A stretch of 64,000 bases of DNA from Macrostomum hystrix (taxonomy: Eukaryota; Platyhelminthes; Macrostomidae): contig CATNEN010000002.1 of assembly GCA_950097015.1 (NCBI GenBank), positions 2,914,001-2,978,000 of the forward strand, written 5' to 3'. The notes below the pieces were generated by a model. The model searched no databases, was not told where the DNA came from, and saw only the letters and a list, made by a program, of their open reading frames with translations. Numbering within the stretch: the first letter of the stretch is position 1; every line of letters begins with the position of its first letter. Positions 41,801 through 49,685 of this stretch are shown one piece after another. The translations under genes were made by a program, and so were the position numbers.

Positions 41801-44800
41801 CTTATACCGGCTTTCTAGGACAGGACACTGGCCCGCTAAAATTAGTAACTCAAAACCAAGGCTAAAACTCCTGCTAAAATTCTTAGCATATGTACGACTT
41901 TTCCCCTAAAACTCTTGTATCACAACTAATAATGCAAAAATGCACATTTAAGAGCAGCATGGAGTGACAAACTAGAATATATCTAAACAAAATACACAGA
42001 TGCTATGAATTTTACTCACCTTTAGTGCGGCATTGTAGATTTTCTTTCGCTTGTTATAGTATTGTGTCCACTTTGGACAACAAGCACAAAAGCTTGTGAG
42101 GTGGTCGCGAAGACCATTGGCATTAATGCTGCTCAGCCTGTTCATGGTCAGGTAGTCGCCCAACTTTTGGAGACTGCCGACCATTTCCTTCAGGACCCCG
42201 AAGCTCACAGTGGTCAGGGTTTCTGAGATCTATATAAATTGTGGGGATATAAAGCTTCAGTATTAAACTGTGGCAGTAACAATTTATAGCTAGGGGTAGG
42301 CCCTATACCAAGCTTGCAGTAAAAATATGATGTCTTGGAATTACCAAAGACGCATAGAAAAACACTAGACTGATAAAAAGAATTTTAAATCGTTGTATAA
42401 TCAGTTAAATTATATAAAGTATGTCTAAGTTATTTAAATAAAATGGCAATGCAATGTAGGCCTATTTTGCAAACAGCTCAAGTGCATAATATATAACTCA
42501 CCAAATCTCGGTGTGACTCATGAATAACATCTTCAATTTCATTGGCTCCAACCAGGTCCACCAGTCGGTTCATGTATGAGCCAACCTTCCTGATAGTTGA
42601 TTCGGCCAGTCCACCACCCATGGCTCCTTTCAGAGAGTTCTGCATTTTGTTTTGTGTTTCTGTTCTTCAAGTTGAGCTTTAGGTAGGCATAGCTAGGCCT
42701 AACAGCTAAAGGAAGTATAAAACTTAGTAAAACAAAAACTGAAGCTCTATAAAATTTATATATGGGCTGAACAAGTCCTACTCCTTTACAATAAGACTAA
42801 GTCTAAATATAGCCAAAGATAGTTCATTTTTTTAGAATCATAGCACTTACCAGGTATGGAATCAGAGCAGGAATGAAACTGCTGGTTTCACTCGCAAGTT
42901 TCTTGTCTTCAGCAATCTGAGAACAGTGAGGTGGAAAAATATATAGCTATGCTGTTTTTCATATCAGCCAGTGGGTGTACTAGAGAAGTTCAGCATATAT
43001 ACTCATAATCATATACTAGATCAATTCGCTAGCAAGAGAATCACGGACACTGTCAAACAGGTCGGATGAAGCACTATCTAACAAGTTAGAAAGAACGCCT
43101 TCTAATAGATGAGAAGGAAAACTGTTGAGAGCTGAGACTCAATTAAGAATAGTATAAAAGAAAGAGCCAGCGCGTAAAACTATCGGCCCTTACCTGATGG
43201 GCTTCTTCGATCAACGCTTGCACGTTGACCGGCTTGTCTACAGGTCGAACAAGCTCGTCAGAATGCCAGCGTGCTTTGTGCTTCCGAAAATTGTCGGCAG
43301 TGCCCGGAATGATGAGTGAACAGAGCTGGCAAAAGTTGCCGTCTGGCACGGCTGCTGAAGCGCTGCCGTCTGGCACCGCTCCTGAAGCGCTGCCGTCTGG
43401 CAGAGCTGTTGCCGGTCTGTGCCAGTTCAAGGGGTCATTTAAAAATAAATCAGAAGTTCTTTGTTTTCACTCTTTGCAATAGGACAAGTAAGCCAGTTTC
43501 AGTCAACCAATTTTATAGAACATGGCAAAACTAACAAGGGTCAAGGGAACAAAAACTATACTATATATGGAAGCACATGTGTGATCGCGGAACAGGGGAG
43601 AGTGGAGACGTATGAGAGTGGAGACGGGGGAGAGTGGAGACGTGTGAGAGTGGAGACGGGAGAGAGTGGAGACTGGGGAGAGTGGAGACGGGGGAGAGTG
43701 GAGACGGGAGAGTGGAGACGGGGGAGAGTGGAGACGGGGGAGAGTGGATACAGGGGAGAGTGGAGACGGGGGAGATTGGAGACGGGAGAGTGGAGACAGG
43801 GCAGAGTGGAGACGGGGGAGAGTGGAGACGAGAGAGTGGAGACGGAGGAGAGTGGAGACGAGAGAGTGGAGACGGAGGAGAGTGGAGACGGGGGAGAGTG
43901 GAGACGGGGGAGAGTGGAGACTGGGGAGAGTGGAGACGGGGGAGAGTGGAGACGAGAGAGTGGAGACGGAGGAGAGTGGAGACGGGGGAGATTGGAGACG
44001 GGAGAGTGGAGACAGGGCAGAGTGGAGACGGGGGAGAGTGGAGACTGGGGAGAGTGGAGACGGGGGAGAGTGGAGACGGGAGAGTGGAGACAGGGCAGAG
44101 TGGAGACAGGGGAGAGTGGAGACGGGGGAGAGTGGAGACGGGGGAGAGTGGAGACGAGAGAGTGGAGACGGAGGAGAGTGGAGACGGGGGAGATTGGAGA
44201 CGGGAGAGTGGAGACAGGGCAGAGTGGAGACGGGGGAGTGGAGACAGGGCAGAGTGGATCTGATAAGCAATATGTAACGAAAATCATGCAAATAAAATAA
44301 AGACGTTCGAATTACCTCCTTCCGGCCAGCTTCAATTTGCGCTCCTGGTCCTTCACTTTGATAAAAATCCGCAGACACTTGTGCACCTTTGAAGTATCGT
44401 TCTGATACTTTTGGAGAAAGCTGTCGTATATATGACGGTGGCAGTCTCTTACATGCTGCGCGAATCTGGAGTTGCGCACAATGCAGTTGGGTCGATATGG
44501 ACACGTGTAGCAACGCCCGGCTCTCTTGCTCTCTTCTTCGTCGTTGGCTCTGGCTCGCCGGGTTTTCGAGCTGCTTGCTGGCGGGGCTGACGTGCTGCTG
44601 GCTGCAGCTTGCGTATTTGGCGAGATGCTTGCTGGTGGGACTAATGTGCTACTGGCTGTGGCCTGCGTGGTCGGCGAGCAGATGGCTGGCCAGGCTGCAG
44701 CACTGCTATGACTAGCACGGTAGCTGCCGTTGACCTCGTAGCCGTAGCCATTGCCGCTGTTCTCGCCGTTTGCGCCGTTGCCGCCGTTGACAGCATAGCT

Positions 44801-45550
44801 GTAGCTGCCGTTGCCGCTGTAGCCGCTGTAGCCGCTGTAGCCGCCGTAGCCGCTGTAGCTGCCGTTGCCGCTGTAGCTGCCGTAGCCGCTGTAGCTGCCG
44901 TAGCCGCTGTAGCTGCCGTTGCCGCTGTAGCTGCCGTTGCCGCTGTAGCTGCCGTTGCCGCTGTAGCTGCCGTTGCCGCTGTAGCTGCCGTTGCCGCTGT
45001 AGCTGCCGTTGCCGCTGTAGCTGCCGTTGCCGCTGTAGCTGCCGTAGCCGCTGTAACCACCGTTGCCGCTGTAGCTGCCGTTGCCGCTGTAGCTGCCGTT
45101 GCCGCTGTAGCTGCCGTTGCCACTGTAGCCGTTGTTGCCGCTGTAGCCGCTGTAACCGGTAGTCACACTGCCGTTGGTGCCGTTGCAGCCGCTGCCGTTG
45201 TTCACGCCGTTAGCGACGTTGCAGTCGTTGTCGCCGTTGTCCGACACGCCGCTGCTGGCGCTTGATGGCGATCCGGCAGCGCCGCTGCTGGCGCTTGATG
45301 GCGATCCGGCAGCGCCGCTGCTGGCGCTTGATGGCGATCCGGCAGCGCCGCTGCTGGCGCTTGATGGCGATCCGGCAGCGCCGCTGCTGGCGCTTGATGG
45401 CGATCCGGCAGCGCCGCAGAGCTGGGTGCGAACTGCCTCAGCAATCGAAATCGGTGTATCCAAAGTCGCTGAGGCAAGGCTCTCCATGAGTGGGCCTGGC
45501 TTGTCAAACTCAAATTGTAAGCACTTGCTTAAACCTAATTCGAAGTTCAT
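38818..45550 (-). CDS. C2H2 - tyrosine recombinase - PWWP protein, nine exons
   Basis: Exons: 45550-44316, 43416-43194, 42916-42851, 42639-42502, 42229-42020, 41677-41432, 40774-40526, 40279-40127, 39960-38818. All introns are GT-AG, and phases match throughout (phase 2 after exon 1, then phase 0), giving about 1,220 residues. Order: coding repeats, finger 1 (CPYRPNC...HVRDCH), finger 2 (CQLC...HKARWH), a helical core-binding-like region (STIRKVGSYMNRLVDLVG; VLKEMVGSLQKLGDYL), then the recombinase catalytic domain. Candidate catalytic residues: Arg in GNANRQDVACNATLQEV, Lys in VAKHKTSAYFG, Arg in VTCTEFRIFVETK, His in LYHTPQVA and Tyr in RDFYQVH. Exon 9 has Ala/Ser repeats and a PWWP domain (GDLVVAFWPGDGEQWWPAIV). 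It may be a Crypton-type transposase or a domesticated derivative; the PWWP fusion is unusual. Exon 9 could instead start at 39981. Confidence 0.78.
39120..39945 (-). repeat. Coding minisatellite in exon 9
   Basis: GC-rich repeats of about 36-39 bp encode SERSATTAAA/SKRSATTAAA units N-terminal to the PWWP domain. A larger block (about 258 bp) is itself duplicated (39224-39481 and 39482-39620). Long ORFs in the other frames are shadows. Confidence 0.9.
41683..41709. repeat. Telomere-like TTAGGG stretch in an intron
   Basis: ATAGGGTTAGGGTTAGGTTA, just inside the intron upstream of exon 6. It is a short interstitial telomere-like tract. Confidence 0.85.
43594..44258. repeat. 16-bp minisatellite in intron 1 of the recombinase gene
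   Basis: About 40 units of AGAGTGGAGACGGGGG with 13-16-bp length variants. It shares the AGAGTGGAGA core and the 16-bp period with the array at 37200-37503. ORFs on both strands across it are artefacts. Confidence 0.95.
44800..45130 (-). repeat. 18-bp coding minisatellite in exon 1
   Basis: About 19 units encode YSGNGS/YSGYGS, giving a Gly/Ser/Tyr-rich low-complexity tract similar in composition to prion-like regions. Confidence 0.92.
45258..45417 (-). repeat. 33-bp coding minisatellite in exon 1, five units
   Basis: Five near-identical units encode GAAGSPSSASS. Confidence 0.95.
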
Positions 45551-46130
45551 GCAGTGGCTTTAGATTGTACGAAAGTATGGAAATTAGAAGTTATCAAAGG
45601 AAAATTTTGAAGGCAAATTGAAGGAAAATGAAACGTCGACAATTTATATGAGAGAGGCGTCCGGCACAAAGTCTGGGGTGTCAAGGACAGAACTGCCAGC
45701 CAATCAAATTAAGCGGGCATATTGAAGCAATCCAACCCAACTCCACGTAACTGCATAACAGCGAATGTTGCAGTTATTCGGAAATGACCAACCAATAAAA
45801 TGATCCAGACATATTGTAAAAACATCTACAAGATTGAAAAGTTATTGGCCATTCGCCTCAGGCGCCGAGGAATAATACAATGCTCCCTCAACCAATGAAA
45901 GCAGTTCGTGAGCAGTTCTCTGCGCGATCAGAGAAATGAAAACAAAAACTTTTGATGTTCTTGACAGCTAATTATCAACAGAAAACTATAATTCTACATT
46001 GACAGTTAAAGTCGCATATTTTGCCTTGCTAAAAATTTTAGTGCCATAACCTAACAAAAATATGCTACTGACAAAACAAGGATTTCTGACTAACGGGGTC
46101 GATGAATGAGAAAAGGGGCCTGACTCACAA
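45551..46130. other. 5' flank of the recombinase-PWWP gene
   Basis: Non-coding. It should contain the promoter, but I see no clear TATA box at a usual distance. Confidence 0.4.
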
Positions 46131-46664
46131 GCTAAGTTCTATTCACTGTTATGCAGTTATAGCACTGTGCTGTGTTAGAGAGTGAAAAAGCTAAGTTCTA
46201 TTTGCTGTTATGCAGTTATAGCACTGTGCTGTGTTAGAGAGTGAAAAAGCTAAGTTCTATTCGCTGTTATGCAGTTATAGCACTGTGCTGTGTTAGAGAG
46301 TGAAAAAGCTAAGTTCTATTCGCTGTTATGCAGTTATAGCACTGTGCTGTGTTAGAGAGTGAAAAAGCTAAGTTCTATTCGCTGTTATGCAGTTATAGCA
46401 CTGTGCTGTGTTAGAGAGTGAAAAAGCTAAGTTCTATTCGCTGTTATGCAGTTATAGCACTGTGCTGTGTTAGAGAGTGAAAAAGCTAAGTTCTATTCGC
46501 TGTTATGCAGTTATAGCACTGTGCTGTGTTAGAGAGTGAAAAAGCTAAGTTCTATTCGCTGTTATGCAGTTATAGCACTGTGCTGTGTTAGAGAGTGAAA
46601 AAGCTAAGTTCTATTCGCTGTTATGCAGTTATAGCACTGTGCTGTGTTAGAGAGTGAAAAAGCT
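46131..46664. repeat. 59-bp satellite, nine units
   Basis: Unit AAGCTAAGTTCTATTCGCTG continuing TTATGCAGTTATAGCACTGT and GCTGTGTTAGAGAGTGAAA. Copies are almost identical; the first two differ at one or two bases. Confidence 0.95.
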
Positions 46665-47386
46665 AAGAATCTCATGAATCTCATTACAATAATCCCACGA
46701 AAGGTATATCATCCTTCTCAAAACTCAGCTACAAGCCTCCCAAAAATTGGGTAAAATAATTTTACACGAATGTGTGAAACTGAGCTCAATACAGCACCAC
46801 TCACAGCGTGAGTAAAAAAAGATAAGAGTTTTTAAATCAGATTGATGAATCCAAATTTCATTGCGCAACAAAGTCCTACAAAGAGCAAGCTCCTAATAGC
46901 CATTTAAACATTAAGGCAAATAATTTTACATGAATGTGTGAAACTGAGCACCACTCACAGCGGGAGTGAAAAAGATAAGAGCTTAGGGCAATCACTTTGT
47001 GACTATCCATTTAAAAACAGATAGATGAACATAAATTTCATTGCGCAACAAATCAAATGATGAGATGTCCAATTTGATGCATATTTAACATGAGCAAGAG
47101 GTGTGAAATATGCAACATGTACGTACGAAATGACCAATAAAATGAAATGAGATTCGAGTTTGATTTTCACTTTGCTTTTTGGTGTGAATTGCGCGATCAA
47201 GGAGCATGAGCTTGATCGATGGTCGACTGCCATTGGCTAAAAATATACTTGTTTCGGTTACATGTTATTAGATGTTACGTTGTGCATTTTTTAGGTCCAT
47301 TAATTGAGTTATAATTCAGTTGCAGCAATTATTTTTGCTTTTTAAATTAGGTACATTCGGTATTCAAGCATTTAGTTTTATGAATA
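46665..47386. other. Non-coding DNA with a diverged repeat pair
   Basis: Two related segments with TTTTACA(C/T)GAATGTGTGAAACTGAGC and CACTCACAGCG (about 46758 and 46922). They resemble the edge of the 59-bp array. No gene. Confidence 0.5.
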
Positions 47387-47812
47387 ATGGCCAGCTTGTC
47401 GTGCCCGCTATGTACAAGTACTCGTATTGTTCATAGCCTCAAGGACAACGTTGAAAGACATATTAGGAATATGCATGGCCAAGATCCGCAGCCCGTCATC
47501 GAGTACGCGAAGTGGTCTAAAAAACCAGATATTCTTCTTTGTCGACTCTGTATATATTTCGAGAAGAATCTTAATAAGCATTACAAGCACAAGCATGCGA
47601 GCGAATTTGCAAAGTTTAAAGCTGCGTTTTCTGGCACCAAGGCAACAAAAGCAAGCCGACAGTCTGCTGTTTCGTATTTATCAGCACTTCGCACTTCGCA
47701 TGCGTCATCTGTGCAGCTGTGTATATCTGCCCCATCTATAGTGTCATTTCTCAGTCTTCTATTTGATTCTGTATATAGAAGGCGCCGCTTCAAGACAGTT
47801 AGAAACTGCTGA
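47387..47812 (+). pseudogene. Two-finger C2H2 ORF truncated by satellite array
   Basis: The first 104 residues look real: finger 1 CPLCTSTRIVHSLKDNVERH then IRNMH, and finger 2 LCRLCIYFEKNLNKHYKHKH. From about 47697 the frame enters the 124/126-bp repeats (SSVQLCISAPSIVSFLSLLF) and ends in them. The finger layout matches the N-termini of the proteins at 38818-45550 and 49686-52316, so this may be a third relative cut short. Alternatively it may be a first exon of the plus-strand gene downstream. Confidence 0.5.
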
Positions 47813-49035
47813 AATAGCAGGCCGCATGCGTCATCTGTGCAGCTGTGTATATCTGCCCCATCTATAGTGTCATTTCTCAGTCTTCTATTTGATTCTGTAT
47901 ATAGAAGGCGCCGCTTCAAGACAGTTAGAAACTGCTGAAATAGCAGGCCGCATGCGTCATCTGTGCAGCTGTGTATATCTGCCCCATCTAGTGTCATTTC
48001 TGAGTCTTCTATTTGATTCTGTATATAGAAGGCGCCGCTTCAAGTCAGTTAGAAACTGCTGAAATAGCAGGCCGCATGCGTCATCTGTGCAGCTGTGTAT
48101 ATCTGCCCCATCTAGTGTCATTTCTGAGTCTTCTATTTGATTCTGTATATAGAAGGCGCTGCTTCAAGACAGTTAGAAACTGCTGAAATAGCAGGCCGCA
48201 TGCGTCATCTGTGCAGCTGTGTATATCTGCCCCATCTAGTGTCATTTCTTAGTCTTCTATTTGATTCTGTATATAGAAGGCGCCGCTTCAAGACAGTTAG
48301 AAACTGCTGAAATAGCAGGCCGCATGCGTCATCTGTGCAGCTGTGTATATCTGCCCCATCTATAGTGTCATTTCTGAGTCTTCTATTTGATTCTGTATAT
48401 AGAAGGCGCCGCTTCAAGACAGTTAGAAACTGCTGAAATAGCAGGCCGCATGCGTCATCTGTGCAGCTGTGTATATCTGCCCCATCTATAGTGTCATTTC
48501 TGAGTCTTCTATTTGATTCTGTATATAGAAGGCGCCGCTTCAAGACAGTTAGAAACTGCTGAAATAGCAGGCCGCATGCGTCATCTGTGCAGCTGTGTAT
48601 ATCTGCCCCATCTAGTGTCATTTCTGAGTCTTCTATTTGATTCTGTATATAGAAGGCGCCGCTTCAAGTCAGTTAGAAACTGCTGAAATAGCAGGCCGCA
48701 TGCGTCATCTGTGCAGCTGTGTATATCTGCCCCATCTAGTGTCATTTCTGAGTCTTCTATTTGATTCTGTATATAGAAGGCGCTGCTTCAAGACAGTTAG
48801 AAACTGCTGAAATAGCAGGCCGCATGCGTCATCTGTGCAGCTGTGTATATCTGCCCCATCTAGTGTCATTTCTGAGTCTTCTATTTGATTCTGTATATAG
48901 AAGGCGCCGCTTCAAGACAGTTAGAAACTGCTGAAATAGCAGGCCGCATGCGTCATCTGTGCAGCTGTGTATATCTGCCCCATCTAGTGTCATTTCTGAG
49001 TCTTCTATTTGATTCTGTATATAGAAGGCGCCGCT
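47697..49035 (+). repeat. Left array of 124/126-bp repeat, 11 units
   Basis: Each unit contains GCGTCATCTGTGCAGCTGTG, TATATCTGCCCCATCTA(TA)GTG, TTCTATTTGATTCTGTATAT and AGAAACTGCTGAAATAGCAG. Units with CTATAG are 126 bp and those with CTAG are 124 bp. The orientation is opposite to the array at 52490-54152. Confidence 0.95.
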
Positions 49036-49685
49036 ATGATGCTTATGAGGATCGAATTGTTAGTGATAAAGTTTACGATTTGCAATATTTGTTTGGTTGT
49101 ATGGCGCAATTTTTTTGGTGACGAAACTATTTTTTCTTTTATTTGATATCCTGGTGCCATGGATACCATGGGTCCTATGGAGCCATGATGCACGGTTGTT
49201 TTGTGCGGTGTGAGATTTGCGTTTTTCTATCTCTCGACAGTTTTTTGAGTTAAGTAATAGATAATATATACTTCGCGGCTTTTTAAAAAGTTGTTCACGA
49301 AGCACGTATTATCAATATGGTCGAGTTTGCGCAACTTGAACACTCAAATAGACTCGAGTGTTTAGAGGTGGTGAATGATAGACGGTGACACCTATGTGAG
49401 GAGCATTTTTGTTGCACTATATTTATGATTGCGCAATTTTAAATCGGAGGCAAAGCAGTGCTTCCAATTCCAATTCTAATTTCCAATTTGAAATTTGAAT
49501 GAGAATTGTTATGCTTTTGCAAAGACTGTCGAAAGCCAAAACCAATGATATGCTATCTATATTTTTATTGGCCGATGACTGACTTCATCCCCACCTTTGA
49601 GCACAGGCATCGTATTTAAGTCATGACTCTAGATACATTTTTAATCATATAATCCTATTTTAAGTATATTTTTCGGTTTCAAAAA
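49036..49685. other. 5' flank of the plus-strand zinc-finger PWWP gene
   Basis: Non-coding, AT-rich. An ATTGGCC box at about 49567 may belong to the promoter. Confidence 0.4.

Noticed and set aside
43461-44513. ORFs of 200-340 codons on both strands (ESGDGGEWRR; LHSPPSPLSPVSTL)
   Set aside because: They read through the intron-1 minisatellite of the recombinase gene in several frames. Splice sites show the region is intronic.
44641-45265. ORFs with Ala-Thr or Ala-Val repeats across exon 1
   Set aside because: These are shadow frames of the YSGNGS coding repeat.
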